Of a stretch of 64,000 nucleotides of DNA, positions 1-11,458 are shown piece by piece; position 1 is the stretch's first letter, and each line of letters starts with the position of its first letter. Made by a program: the position numbers and the translations under genes. The stretch is from Agrostemma githago (lineage: Eukaryota; Streptophyta; Magnoliopsida; Caryophyllales; Caryophyllaceae). The notes beneath the pieces are model-generated. The model was not told where the DNA came from, made no database searches, and saw nothing but the letters and a program-made list of their open reading frames with translations. The stretch spans positions 34,977,577-35,041,576 of the forward strand of contig OY288254.1 in the NCBI GenBank assembly GCA_958450325.1, written 5' to 3'.

Positions 1-800
1 CTACGACGACGGATGACGCGAGAAAGAAGGAGAAGAGAGAAAAGATGGGATTTGGCACCCTCAACCTACATGTTTCTTATGCTCGGACGGGACTCGTAGT
101 TGTGGCTAGCACGAGAGTAATCGAGATGTAGGCTAAGTTGTGGTGGTTTAGGGTTTGTCTCCTACGCTAGGGTTAGGGTTTGCAAGTGTAGTATTAGGGT
201 TTGATTAGGGTTTGCCTAGGGTTGAATTAGGGTTTCAAAAAGTTGTCTTTGAAGTGTGTGCATGGGGGTGTATATATAGGCCAAGCTATGCACCCTCGTC
301 TAGGGTTACTCGACCGAGTATCCCTCTGACTCGGTCGAGTGGCCCAAAGCGACGCAGTCGGGCTTGAATGAGGGCCGACTCGATCGAGTGGGCTGAGCAC
401 TCGATCGAGTGGATCAGCTGGAGCGCACGGGTCAGTTTTTTGGACCGTGGGTTTTGGATATCTTGTGGGTTTTGTATTTGGACTGGACTTTTGATGTTTG
501 AATGGCTGTTTTGTATGTCTCGGAACGACTTTGACCAGGGTTTGACCCGATCGCTAAAAGTCGGTTATTTTTTCCGGTGTCGGTTTTGACCCAAATTAGT
601 CTTGTTTGATTGGAAACGGTCCGCTGGGCCTGAATTTGAGGTCGGTGTTGTGAGATTTGTACTCCATAAGTGCTTAAGCCAACAACTAATGGTTTTGAGC
701 CCATATCCGAGCGCATAGAAACACGTTTGCGTCCGATCATCATCGGGTGTTTTTTGGAAACTGCTATAGACACCTGGCGGTCAAAATGTGGGTGTTTACA
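1..800 (-). mobile_element. Partial 3' LTR of a Tat/Ogre-like retrotransposon (element A)
   Basis: Read on the minus strand, this is the first 800 bp of an LTR that starts TGTAAACACCC at 800 and runs off the left window edge. It matches the start of the LTRs at 20128, 26431, 47391 and 58113 (shared CACCCGATGATGATCGGACG block near 745). A TATATATA box lies at about 271-278, four ACTCGNNCGAGT palindromes lie upstream of it in element sense (308-410), and TAGGGTTT telobox-like words lie downstream (about 145-235). A purine-rich tract (GTGGGGGCTC in element sense) abuts it at 801-816. It is the 3' LTR because internal sequence lies on its inner side with that tract adjacent. Confidence 0.85.
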
Positions 801-3262
801 GAGCCCCCACTCTGACTGAGGCTTGGACAAGGCGAAAGTCAGAGTAGCTACCAGGCCAATCGAGGATTGAGACCTAGCAAACTTCCGGTGGGGTCGTTTA
901 TAGTCCATTAGACTTGCGTGAAGGACTCGCCAGCCATAAGACAGGAATCATACCTGAGCTGATGATAATACCTCCGTGGGGAACTTAGACTCGTCGCTTA
1001 AGTCCCGAGTGCGCCTATATGTGGGCCCATCCTGTGCTATTCCGGGGAAAATGCCGCCTTGGGCTATCTGCTGGGGAATTGCACTTGTCGTATAAGTCTC
1101 GGGTGCGCCCGTATATGGGCCCATCCCGTGTTGATTCGAGAGAATATGTAGTCTTGGGCTTTCTTCTAGGGAGATATGTGAGCTGCACGGTCTTGGGTCG
1201 TACCTGTATAAGTTACACAAAATTTTACATGCAATACGTAGGTAAAACACATATGACTCGCACTGGGGAATAAAAATGATTTTTGCTTAGTTTTGAAATC
1301 GAAGTCCTGAAAGCAACTCACATGCTAGAAAATAGGTTTTCAAAACTGAAATGGGTAGAAATGAAATTTGCAATTTAAATAGACCGAAATTTGACCTTGT
1401 CGAAAAGGATTTTCTCAAATGGCTAAGTTTTGCAAATTTTAAAATGAAAATTTGAAGAGAGAGGTATACTGACAGACTCGACTCTGGACGTGGCCGAACG
1501 AGTTGACAGACACGACTGAACTCTCGAGGGGTTGGACCGTGACTTGGTAGGGGGTGGGCCACCTAACAAGACTCTTAAGTTGCGCTATTCCGTAGCCTAG
1601 GCGAGTGGCAACATGGTCGAATCCTCGGAATGGGAAGGATGTGTACCCTGTAATGACAGGGCTCAGTAGTAGCAATGTTGTAGTCTAGTGCTCTTGAATT
1701 CTTGGTTTCGAGGTATAGTCCCGAAGTGGGTGTTGTCTCGAGTCCTGACAGATTCTTGTCTTCGACTGAGCCGAGTACTAGGACACACTATAGAAAGGAG
1801 GCTATATTTTTTTTGATTTTGTGAGCAGATGGAGGTTTTCTGCCTAAGAGAAGCCCCCCAGGACGACAAAGCTAGCTGTTGAGAACATGATGGTGTCGTG
1901 ACCGGAATGATGACGCTTTTTGAATGTGTGTCAATGTGGGTAGTTGTGCCTCCGTTGAAAGGCTGCCTATGTATTCACGTGTAGTGAAATCAGACCAAGC
2001 CGTAGTGCAGTGGATTGGAAGATATATTATGGTGCCTAGTCTAATAGGACTTTGTGTGTAACTAGCCATCACAATGGTGCAGGCTAGGTGCATTGCCAAT
2101 GATGTCTTGATCAAAGGGCTAGAATGGTTAGGATATTGATCCTGTGACTGTGAGCGTTTTCCGGGATAGCCCCCCAAAGGTGGTGTGAACTATTTGGGCG
2201 TGTTCTATGCCGACCGCAAGTTGAGTCCCCGTGTTTGGATGTTTTAGATGTTTTTGGAAAAGACCGCAACTGGTTTAGATGTTTTTGGAAATGTGGTGCT
2301 AGGAAGTAAGTGGCTTTGATGATTCGAAATCCGGAGCTCGATTTTGTGGAGCTAAGGCTTCGAGGGTAAGGTATTGCAATGAGGTAGGAAGGGGGGAAGT
2401 CGAGTAATAATGACTCGGACTTCGATTGGGCAAGTTTGATAATGCGGGATCTGATTTCCATGTCTGGCCCTAATGGTTAGGGGTATCCTATGGAGCTTGA
2501 ATCCTCAAAATTCCGGGCTGTCTCTTAGCCTAGGTCTCGATAAGGTCTTGAGGGTTGCAATGTGGGAAGGCTAGATGTGGTGTTAGCTGACCATCTTGAT
2601 TATCTCTCCCCTATCGGATAGTATTGATAAATTTTGAATTTACCTCGGTCAAAGGGTTTTCATTGTCATGGGTTTTCGGAAGTTCTTTTTGATCATGGCC
2701 AGCTCTTTTGTTTTGGGCCTTTTGCTTTTCCTTGGACTTTTTTTTTTGTCCAGCTTTTTTTTTTGGTCAGACTAACACCTAAGGTAGGGATGGTCAGTCT
2801 TATTGGAGGGGTGTTTATTGTGGAAAATGGGCTTGCCTTTCGTCTTGAACCCAAACTAGGAGACTACCTAGATTTGTCATAGGATTCGATATCGCTCATG
2901 CTAAGGGTAGTTATGTGGCTTTCTATTCCAGACATAGAACAGGTTAAGGAAAACACGGGTCTCGATTCCCTGCAGTCATTATAGATGTGCCTATAATAGT
3001 CACGTGCATGTGCTCACAGTTTATGACGGTGTTCATCATGTTCTCGGAAACACATACGGAGAGTATATATGAGAAATAGAAAGACTGATTTTATTGAATT
3101 TGAAAAGAGGACAGAATACAGCTGACTCTGACATTGACTTTGACTTTGACTTTGGAAGAAATAGCACATCCTAGGCTCGGACTCAGACTCGGACTTACAT
3201 CAAACCTGGACACTCGGATGATGTTGTCATTAGTCGTCGGCTTCTAAGGAGTCGAGTTGATG

Positions 3263-3689
3263 TCAAGTATAGCCTTCAGTAGAAGCCTCACCCAGATCCT
3301 CATTATGTCGAAGATCGTCTTCAATCCTAATGCCCATTTCGGTAAGCACCGCAAAGTTTGAAATGCCGGCATACCTAAGATGGACGCGGTAGGAAGGTAG
3401 GAGGTTGTTGATGAACGCCTCCACTAGTGTCTTCTCGTTGGGCTTATCTACCAAATTTACACTTTCGGTCCTCCACCATTGAAGGTACTTGGTGAAACCT
3501 TCTTTGGGCTCTTGGGCCATAACCTCCAGAGTACGCATCGTAGTCTGGATCTCGATATTATCAACGTAGTTCCGAGCGAACTCTGTTGCCACGTCATCCC
3601 AAGTCGGGTATTTCTTGGGGTCTAGCCTGTAGTACCAGGCTTTCGGATGCTTCTTGAGGGAAGAGGCAAACAAGTGCTTAAACATGGTC
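3263..3689 (-). pseudogene. Gag, C-terminal part (Tat/Ogre-type), separated by LINE insertion
   Basis: This open frame encodes the capsid-like core of a Ty3/Gypsy gag. It has the Retrotrans_gag pattern typical of Tat/Ogre elements: a WYYRLDPKKYPTW segment, FARNYVDN, then a KYLQWWRTES stretch and a NNLLPSYR segment. It ends at a TGA at 3263-3265 without reaching a zinc knuckle or a protease. The frame joins directly to the N-terminal gag half at 8459-8818 once the LINE and one target-site copy are ignored, so the LINE interrupted an otherwise open gag. Gag would package element RNA in virus-like particles. As it stands the gene is broken. Confidence 0.85.
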
Positions 3690-3700
3690 GATTTTACGCC
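3690..3700. repeat. LINE target-site duplication (partner at 8448-8458)
   Basis: GATTTTACGCC occurs here directly next to the LINE poly(A) end and again at 8448-8458 at the LINE 5' end. Removing the LINE and one copy restores the gag frame, which supports these as the true insertion boundaries. Confidence 0.9.
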
Positions 3701-3773
3701 TTTTTTTTTTTTTTTTGGTAAAGGTAAGATATATTAATAAAAGAATAGTAAATACATTACATCCTTAGACACA

Positions 3774-6700
3774 TCAATGCCTAATAACTCTATCAATGAA
3801 ACATCTGTCCTTAACACTACGATTCTTGTCAAATTTGCTCTTACAAAATTCCTTAAGCTCTTTAACCACTATTCCGCCAACCACTTCAGGTCTAATCAAT
3901 ATACCGTCCATCCTGCATCTATTTCTTTTAGTCCAAACATGATAGTTAATGGAGTTGATGACCGCATTCTTGATCGCTCGTTGTAACTTGGTCCCTCTAA
4001 GTCTTTGCCTACCTTCATTGCTTGTATCAAGCATGTACCAATTCAGCTTTTCAGACACTGTTTTGATAACTCTGCTGCTGTACCCACATTCCTCGAATAA
4101 ATACGCATTCGTCTCCGCTGCACCTGCACAAATACAGCAGTGATCCTCATCCGTAATCTGCAATCTGTGTAACTTTTCCTTCAGGTTGAGAGCATTATGT
4201 TGTATCAACCACACAATCAGGCTGTGTATTGGTAGTGACCAGTTTGTCCAAACCAATCTATACCAGGCGACAATGTCTCCTTTCTCCCTAAGCCATTGCT
4301 ACCCTTTTGCAATAGAATAAGATTTCAGACCGTGCATTGTCCATTCTTCACTGGAATAACCCGGTTTTAGTATGTCTCTAACCTGGCATACCTTCCTCCA
4401 AGCGCAACTTGATTCATTTGACGGCTTATAATCGTCCCAAAGCATTCCTTTCAGGTATACGTGATGAATCCATTGAACCCAAAGCCTATTCTGATTACTA
4501 TTCACCCACCACGCGAGTTTTCCAATCGCTGCCTTATTCCATATGCTATTCTGAATTATTCCAAGTCCACCTTCTCTCAGAGGTTTGCAGACTTTGTTCC
4601 AAGCTACAAGTGGTGATCTTTGGTAGTCCACAACCCCATCCCAAAGGTAGTTCCTACAAATCCCGTCAATTTGCTTTATAACTGCATTAGGAATGATAAA
4701 AATTGAGCCCCAGTAATTGTGTAAAGTAGAAAGGACACTCTTAACTAGCACAAGTCTCCCTGCGTATGAGATTTTCCTCGTGCCCAAGCACCTGATTTTC
4801 TCCACCACTTTGTGTACTAAAGGCTGACACTCCAAAACAGACAATTTAGAAGGTTTTATCGGCACTTCTAAATACCTGAAAGGAAGCGAGCCTTCTGCAC
4901 ATCCAGAAATTTGAATGATCTCATCCTTAGTGTCTTTAGAGACACCGTTAAAGTACACATTTGACTTGCCCTTGCTCAATTTAAGTCCCGATGCAGCTGA
5001 AAAGGTTGCAAAAGTTTCAGAAGGACCATCATTGAAGGAGTCTCACCCTTGCAAAATAAAAGGAGGTCATCGGCGAACATTAGGTTAGTGAGCTTCATCA
5101 TCTTACAGAGAGGGTGGAACTTGAAAGGCATAACATCGGTTGTGTATTTCAGTAATCTAGAGAGATACTCCATACACACAGTGAACAACAATGGGGATAG
5201 AGGATCCCCTTGTCTCAAGCCCCTCTTTCCTTGGAAAAAACCAAACGATTCCCCATTGATTGATAGTGTGTAGGTCGCGGTAGATACACACTGCATAATC
5301 AAGTCAATAAAAGGAATAGGAAAATCCAGATTATATAGCATTTGTTTCAGGAAATCCCACTCAACTGTATCGTATGCTTTCTGAAGATCCATCTTGAAGA
5401 TACATCTAGGAGACACACTCTTCCTGGAATATAGCCTGATAATATCCTGACATATCATTATGTTTTCTATGATGCTCCTACCTTTTATAAAACCGCCTTG
5501 CGTTGGGGAGATTATATCAGGCAGAATTCTGGACAAGCGAGAGCATAGGATCTTAGAAATTGCCTTATAGACAACGTTGCAGCACGCTATCGGTCTATAT
5601 TGCATAACTGTTTCCGGTCTGTCAACTTTTGGGACCAGGGAGACCATCGTGGTATTTAGCTGTTTCAGCATTCTACCAGTAGAAAAGAAATCCTTGATCG
5701 CGTCGATGACCTTTTCCCCTATAATATCCCATGAATCCTTACAGAATTTGCTCGTGTACCCATCTGGGCCTGGGGATTTATCATTAGGTATACTGAAAAT
5801 TGCTTCTTTAATTTCATCACCCGTAACAGTCTGCATCAATATAATATGATGATTTTCATCGCATACCGGCCCATATCCTATAACCTTTTTACTCACCTGA
5901 GTTGTTGTAGTTCTTTCACCAAGTAGCTTTTTGTAAAATCTTAGGAAAGCATCATGAATGCCTTGCTGATTAGAGAAGACCATCCCTTTCGCATCTGAAA
6001 TTTGATAGATATTATTCCTTGCTCGCCTTGCTCTTAAAGCCCCATGGAAGTACCCGGTATTTTGGTCACCCTCTTTGATCCATTGTGCTTTTGATTTCTG
6101 CATTAAAAATTCCACACAGGCATCCTTAAGAAGTGAGTAGTTAGCCTGGGCTTCCTTCTCCTATCTTCGTAAATCACAGTTCACAGGGTCCACCGCCAAA
6201 TTCTCCTGTAATGCTTTCAGCTTTAATGCAGCAATCTCAGTATTTCTTTCAATGTCTGCAAATTGATTCTTGTTGATGCCTCTTAGTATACGCTTTGGCC
6301 TTTGTAATTTTTTAACTAAGCAAAACATCTTTGTACCTTGAACAGGAAGTCTCCAATCCTTCTCCACCAATTGTTCGAAATTTGGATCTCTACTCCACAT
6401 GTTAAAATATTTGAATGCTCTTCCATTTTTCTTACTTCTATCTTGTGGACTGATTACGCATGGACAGTGGTCATATAACCCTTCCGGCATGAAATGAGCT
6501 ATGTATCTTGCCCGAGAACTCATCCATTCTTGATTAACGAGACACCTATCCAATCTACTAAACACCCTATCCTCATGCTCTTGTTTGTTATTCTACGTAT
6601 AGAAAGCACCTATTGCAGGACTATCCATAAGCTCACAAACATCAATACATTCTTGAAAAGGTGCCGCTTCAGCCAAGTTAAAACCTCCACCTAGTCTTTC

Positions 6701-7147
6701 CTCCTTACTCAAAACACAATTGAAATCCCCTCCTACGAGCCAAGGACCATCAATGTCTCTAGCAATCCCCTTAAGATCACCCCAGAGGGCTTCCCTCTCG
6801 CCAATTTCATTAAAAGCATAGATCATTGTCACACAAAATCTCTGATTATTCCCTATCCCCTTAACACCACAATGAATCAACTGTGATGTACACTGTAGTG
6901 GAATGACCTCACATTGTTTATGATCCCAAACAATCCAAATCCTCCCCCTAGGATGCATATGAGCATTAGTAACAATACTCCAATTATTGAAAGCATTAGA
7001 AAAAGCCTTAGTCTGATTATTTACCTTAATTTTGGTTTCTAGGAGACCAAAAAATCCTACCTTATTGTGCTGAAGAAACTTATTTATTTCTTGCTGCTTC
7101 TTCATCTTATTCATACCTCTTATGTTCCAAAAACCCAAAATCATCAT
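3774..7147 (-). pseudogene. LINE ORF2: AP endonuclease + reverse transcriptase + zf-RVT (broken)
   Basis: Starts at ATG 7145-7147 with an AP-endonuclease domain (FWNIRGMN, LLETKI, GGDFNCVL catalytic motifs). The L1-type reverse transcriptase follows (KSPGPDGY, GLRQGDPLSPLLF, and FADD catalytic aspartates near 5060-5080), then a C-terminal zinc region (HCCICAGAAETNAYLFEEC). The product would nick the target and copy the RNA in place. Four breaks are visible: TAG near 6593 (expected Trp after AFYT), TAG near 6161, a one-base deletion near 5010 just after the FADD region, and TAG at about 4299. Each break is followed by clean homologous sequence, so this is recent decay of a once complete ORF. 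Confidence 0.9.
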
Positions 7148-8376
7148 ATCAACCTTGTTATAATAGGGTCACCAATTACCTTGCTAGGAGATCTCAGCAA
7201 AGCATCCTTGAAAGCAGACTGATTCATAGTAATATTTGGACCCTTATCATGCTTTCCTCCAATATGCACTTGGTCAGGCTCATTAGGGTTTGAATAATTC
7301 ATGTCATCTGCCTTCTTATCCCTCAGGTTATCAGAGCTGTAGTTAATAATTTTCGCTGGAGATTCAATATCCCCTTGTACAGGCTCAATCTTCTTCTCTT
7401 TTGGCCTCCATTCCTTCCTTGGTGCTATGCTCTTTTGCTTTGTTGTATCACCTTTTCTACAATTTTGCACTTCATGTCCCATTCTCTTGCAGCCCGAACA
7501 CAAAACAGGCTTCCAGCCATATTCAACCTGTACTGTGATCAAATTGCCAATCTCATCTTTGAACTGCAGTGTAGACGGCAACTCCTGCCCCACTGTAACC
7601 TCTATTCGAACCCGAGAAAATCCAATTCTAGTTCTCATTGTAGTAGCATCATCCCTCTTCACCATAGGGCCAATTAAGCCCGCAATTTTCTCTAGGCTAT
7701 TTCCCCAAAACTTTAGAGGAAGTTTATGAATCCGAACCCAAGTTGGCAACACTTGAACATCTTCCTTTTCCAAGTCTATATCAGGTTTCCATGGCTTGAT
7801 CACCATTGGCTTATTATCAAAAAGATAATACCCTGCATTCAACACACTTTTTTGCATTTCTTCATTTTGAAAGCGAACCACAAACACCCCATTAGGAAGC
7901 AGTGATATCGTATCAATCTTATGGTTCTTCCAGATTCGTCTTAGGAAACCATCTAAGACAGTCCATGGTGGATTGGATCCCACAATAAAGCCATAAATTG
8001 ATGTTGACCAAAAGTCAATCTCAGTTTGCACGTCCTCCTTCGTGAGTTGCAACACTGGTTGCTCAGGTCGAACCACAACATTTTTCTTTCCTTGTTTCAC
8101 AAACCACGTTCCTTCTTCAACTCCTAGGTCCTCCTTTGATTCGTCCACGATGGACACAGAGTCATCTATCATATTGTCCTCAACCTCATCATCATGAACA
8201 TCGTAGGGTGGAATCCCCATGATATCCTGCATGGACTTCTCTTTCAAAGGTACGTCCATCGTAGGGTTTCTCACAACTTTTTCTCTCTGATCATCCCGCG
8301 TGCTTGAATTTGCCTTATGCCTCCGTCTAGTGATATTGCTAAATTCAGGTGACCTCGATGCAGGAGATTTGGCCAT
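7144..8376 (-). CDS. LINE ORF1: DUF4283 / zinc-knuckle nucleic-acid-binding protein
   Basis: An intact 410-residue frame, ATG at 8374-8376. Residues about 115-260 form the DUF4283 region typical of plant L1 ORF1 (WSTSIYGFIVGSNPPW, LPTWVRIHKLPLKFW). A single CCHC-type knuckle follows at about residues 295-310 (CSGCKRMGHEVQNC). The N-terminus is basic and the rest acidic and low in complexity. In plant L1 elements ORF1p binds the element RNA and forms the retrotransposition particle. It overlaps the start of ORF2 by 4 bp (ATG at 7145-7147), as is usual for bicistronic plant LINEs. ORF1 is open although its ORF2 partner is broken. Confidence 0.9.
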   Translation of the reverse strand: MAKSPASRSPEFSNITRRRHKANSSTRDDQREKVVRNPTMDVPLKEKSMQDIMGIPPYDVHDDEVEDNMIDDSVSIVDESKEDLGVEEGTWFVKQGKKNVVVRPEQPVLQLTKEDVQTEIDFWSTSIYGFIVGSNPPWTVLDGFLRRIWKNHKIDTISLLPNGVFVVRFQNEEMQKSVLNAGYYLFDNKPMVIKPWKPDIDLEKEDVQVLPTWVRIHKLPLKFWGNSLEKIAGLIGPMVKRDDATTMRTRIGFSRVRIEVTVGQELPSTLQFKDEIGNLITVQVEYGWKPVLCSGCKRMGHEVQNCRKGDTTKQKSIAPRKEWRPKEKKIEPVQGDIESPAKIINYSSDNLRDKKADDMNYSNPNEPDQVHIGGKHDKGPNITMNQSAFKDALLRSPSKVIGDPIITRLI

Positions 8377-8458
8377 GGTGCCTGAATCTCCCTGGAATCG
8401 CCTGCACGTCGCTCTCTCACTAGGGTTTTTTAAAATACAATCTAACTGATTTTACGCC

Positions 8459-8818
8459 CTTAACGGCCATGAACTCCTTGAAGGCCCGGATGTGAAGCAT
8501 CGGGTCTTCGGTCCCATCAAACATTGGCAAGCCCGTAAGGTTGAGGTCGTCTGGCAGTTCATCATTCAGGGGTAAATAGGCACGGGCATTTTCCTTGTGG
8601 ATAGTGTTGTTAGTTGACAAGTGGACCTGTTCTTCCAGTTTGCGGATTGCGCTGACCAGTTCAGCAAAAGGCCCAGTAGTTTCAGATGCAGCATTAGGAG
8701 TCCCTTTCTCCACGGCACTCAAACGGGTGGCAAGGCTCGTTTGGTCGGTCTGGATGGCAGTCAATTGGGCCTCCATCTTAGCCAGTGAGGCGGTCAGTTG
8801 GTCCAAGGTTTCTTGCAT
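8459..8818 (-). pseudogene. Gag, N-terminal part (Tat/Ogre-type)
   Basis: Starts with ATG at 8816-8818. The first 40 residues (MQETLDQLTASLAKMEAQLT...) form a probable coiled coil, as in many plant Gypsy gags. A linker follows, then the LPMFDGTEDPMLHIRAFKEFM segment that marks the start of the gag core. The frame runs into the LINE target-site duplication (GATTTTACGCC at 8448-8458) and continues in the same frame from 3689. Upstream, 8819-9182 is leader sequence shared with the relative at 20128. No function can be expected from this half alone. Confidence 0.85.
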
Positions 8819-9182
8819 TTTCTGGCGTCTGGTTACGGGTGGCCTGTCTGTAAGAATACCGTGTAATCAGAAAAGTTGCTTCGGACCTCAAATTCACCAA
8901 GGCATAGGAAATAGCGCGGGAGGAGAGACGACTCCAGTATGACTCAGGTTAAACTCTCCTAAGACAATGTGTAGGGTACGATTCTCGGAGTGATCGTGAT
9001 TAATCGCTTCGTCGGAGAACAGCCCCCAGGTGAGACTAAGGACTCAGATAGAACTCAGATGGTGTGACATCTAAGTGACTCAAAAGTGGGGTACGTGAGA
9101 CACGTGTAAGACATGACCCTTAGAGCAACCGTGCTTGATCGCTCTGCTGAAGGGTAGCCCCCAAGTGGGATCGATAATTTTA

Positions 9183-10255
9183 CTCACTCGATCATTGATG
9201 ACTCGTTATGCGCGATGCTCGGTTACGGAACCGGTATCTAGCATTTTAGAGTGGAATATGTGAAATCGAAATTAATCGAGCTAGAACGAATATCAATTCC
9301 CTCCGCGTCACGACGTCGTTATCAATCCTTATGGACCGTGTGACGATCGATTCGACGTCAACAGGTTTCGTGCTAATTCAATTGTCGATGACTCTTTAGG
9401 CATGACGTTTGACTACGGAATCGACATCGTACGTTTAAGTAATATTTTTAAAATAGTGTCGAATATGCTTGATAACAAATTACCACGATCGCATTATACC
9501 CTTAAGTGTCTAGGGCGGCGTGCCTCGAAGAGCGCCACCTCCAGTATGACTTTTCGAAGAATTATAACGGACTTTGGATGGAATTCGTTATCGAACATAT
9601 TCGACTCGAAAATTCGATTGTCGTCACAAACTTAGATCATTTGTTTCGATGTCGTAATTTGGCTTTTAAAGCCTACGACTATCAATTTGGCATCATTGGA
9701 TGTTGCTCGGATCGATGTAAAATGGTTTTGTTAAATTAATATACGCGACATTAATATGACGGAAATGTAAGTCATTTTAGAGGGTTGACTCACCCTAGAC
9801 AACCAATTACGCGAGGTAACGAGATAAGCCTCCGTCGACGGGAGTGCAGTACTCTTGTGTCCGTGTTTCCTTGTCTCGTCACCCTTTGCATTCGGTACGT
9901 TAAAGGTGAGTATTTTATAGTCGAGTTAGTAGTTAGATGCGTTAACAAAAAAGTTAGTAACAATAATATAAATGTTAGTAATACAAGAAATTAAAAGTTA
10001 GTACTGCTAGTAATGTTACTAATGTTAATTTACAAGAATTAAAATGAGATTAGAGATTACAAAATGGGGTTTGACACCCTCAACCTACATGTTAATAGTC
10101 TCGTGAATAGGCTCATATAGTGTCGTTGAATGCACGGGAGCGATTTGAGATTTGTAGGGTAAGTTATGGTGTATGATTGGGGAGAGGATGCTCTCGGTCT
10201 TTGACGAGTTTTGATCTCGGGATAGATTGTATGTGTGTGAATGGGGTGTGTGTAT
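9183..10255 (-). mobile_element. Reverse-oriented, diverged LTR-like segment of element A
   Basis: 10060-10235 on the minus strand contains the LTR block CATGTAGGTTGAGGGTGTCA and the preceding CACCATAACTTACC segment, homologous to 20945-21050 of the intact relative but clearly diverged. The remaining stretch 9183-10050 has no match I can see elsewhere in the window and no coding capacity. By position it may be the downstream half of a diverged LTR plus leader. A phrase at about 10186-10213 also resembles the 25-bp tandem unit at 25018. The assignment of 9183-10050 is tentative. Confidence 0.5.
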
Positions 10256-11458
10256 GGTGTATCGTATTTGACAAGAATAAAATTAAATCTCGTTGATACT
10301 AAAAATATCATCACATGGTTTCATAAAACAAAACACGACGATTTTTAACGTGGAGAGATTCAAACATCTTTTTTTTTTTACAAAACGATTTACAACACCC
10401 TTTTTATCTTTTCTTCTAAAAAAAAACTATTCCGAATATTCGATATCAATTTCGTAATCGAATATCGAATATAACGAATATCGCGAAGTTAAGTCGAGTA
10501 TAAGTCATGCAATATTTATACGCGATTTAATAATCGATTTTCCGAAAAACATGTTTCGAAAAAAGCCCGGGACGCGAGTCGTGTGCGTCCCGGGCGAGTC
10601 GCCTTCTCGCGCGAGTCGCGCCCCTCCCGGGCGAGTCGCGTGGTCTCCTGGAAAACGCAACGCGGATAATCAATTTCGATTTATTTCTTTTATTCTTCGA
10701 ACATCATTTTTAGACAAAACAACGATTATTTCATATCTTGATATATTCATTTCCTTGACCTCGGTCAACATGTGTTAATATATCACGTGTCATAAACTTT
10801 TCCATAATCATGCATATTGTCATATTTACGTCTTTTATTCGATTTATAACCCGTTACTAACTTGTTTGTTCATGTTTGTAGCGATTTCTTTTCATTGTTT
10901 GTTTTATTATACTAAAACAAATCTCACATGCTAAATTCAACTTTATCGTTAATTTTCATGCATTAAACCAACTTAGTAACCCATTCAATTCCTCGCATGT
11001 TTAGGAAAACAATGTTTGCATAACATTCATCGTATTACTAACGCGCATATTCAAAAATCATTCAATATCTTAGTAGAGGCCGCTAATGTGCGTGCAGGGT
11101 TGGGTGTTCTTTGTGAACTTCCCAACACGTACCCTCACCCCTTACTCAGAACCTCGGTTTCCGGATGTCCGAAACCATTGGCAACGAGAGTCATTCAATA
11201 CATGGTATCCGATAATGTCGGTATCGGTATCAAATGCAAAGGGACGAACCCAATAAACTCTGAAATCGGAATGGGCCGTATTTTGTACACGGCCCACTAT
11301 GACGTAGAGTGGGTTCGAACGGGCCCGAACTCCACAAAATTCGATGGCGACTCCAACTTCGATTTAAATTTCAATTCGATCCATTCTCATATGGAGATTC
11401 ATTCGCCTCCGCAAACCCGCGCGTGGCCGCGTCGGGGTGGACCTATGTCATGTCCACA
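10256..11458 (+). mobile_element. Plus-strand Tat-like LTR, 3' half only, joined into the CACTA element
   Basis: From about 10260 the plus strand matches the second half of the LTR at 20128-22545, including the CTCGATATCG-type AT-rich blocks, the GCGAGTCGCG motifs (10605-10640), the conserved GTTGGGTGTTCTT region (11100) and the terminal CGGGGTGGACCTATG block. It ends in CA at 11458, and CACTA transposase sequence starts at 11459. If the LTR is a normal insertion end, GTATG at 11459-11463 would be one target-site copy, with the partner outside the window. Confidence 0.75.

Larger units (their letters stand above)
3701..8447 (-). mobile_element. L1-clade LINE, near full length, inserted in gag
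   Basis: A non-LTR retrotransposon on the minus strand. It has a poly(A) tail (the T run at 3701-3716), an ORF2 with endonuclease, reverse transcriptase and zf-RVT-like regions, and an ORF1 with DUF4283 and a zinc knuckle. It is flanked by an 11-bp target-site duplication GATTTTACGCC at 3690-3700 and 8448-8458. Both ORFs plus a short 5' leader (8377-8447) are present, so the insertion is near full length, which is unusual because LINEs are often 5'-truncated. Nonsense codons and one frameshift in ORF2 make it inactive. Confidence 0.93.
801..9182 (-). mobile_element. Internal region of Tat/Ogre-like element A, gag only, split by a LINE
   Basis: Minus-strand internal region, recognisable because 801-3262 and about 8850-9182 align in reverse with the internal parts of the intact relative at 20128-28848 (for example the GGGGGCTACC blocks near 9155 and 23630). 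The only coding sequence is a gag split by a LINE at 3701-8447. No protease, reverse transcriptase or integrase is visible, so the element would depend on proteins made elsewhere. 801-3262 is non-coding 3' internal sequence. At 9182 the match to the relative stops and about 1.1 kb of primer-binding-site-proximal leader is missing, so the 5' side is rearranged. Confidence 0.75.

Noticed and set aside
143..240. Interstitial telomere repeats
   Set aside because: The TAGGGTT words are irregularly spaced with other sequence between them and lie in an LTR.
9183..10050. Host gene between the two LTR halves
   Set aside because: Only short frames without domains, stops in all frames, and flanked by LTR-family sequence. 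More likely diverged element sequence.
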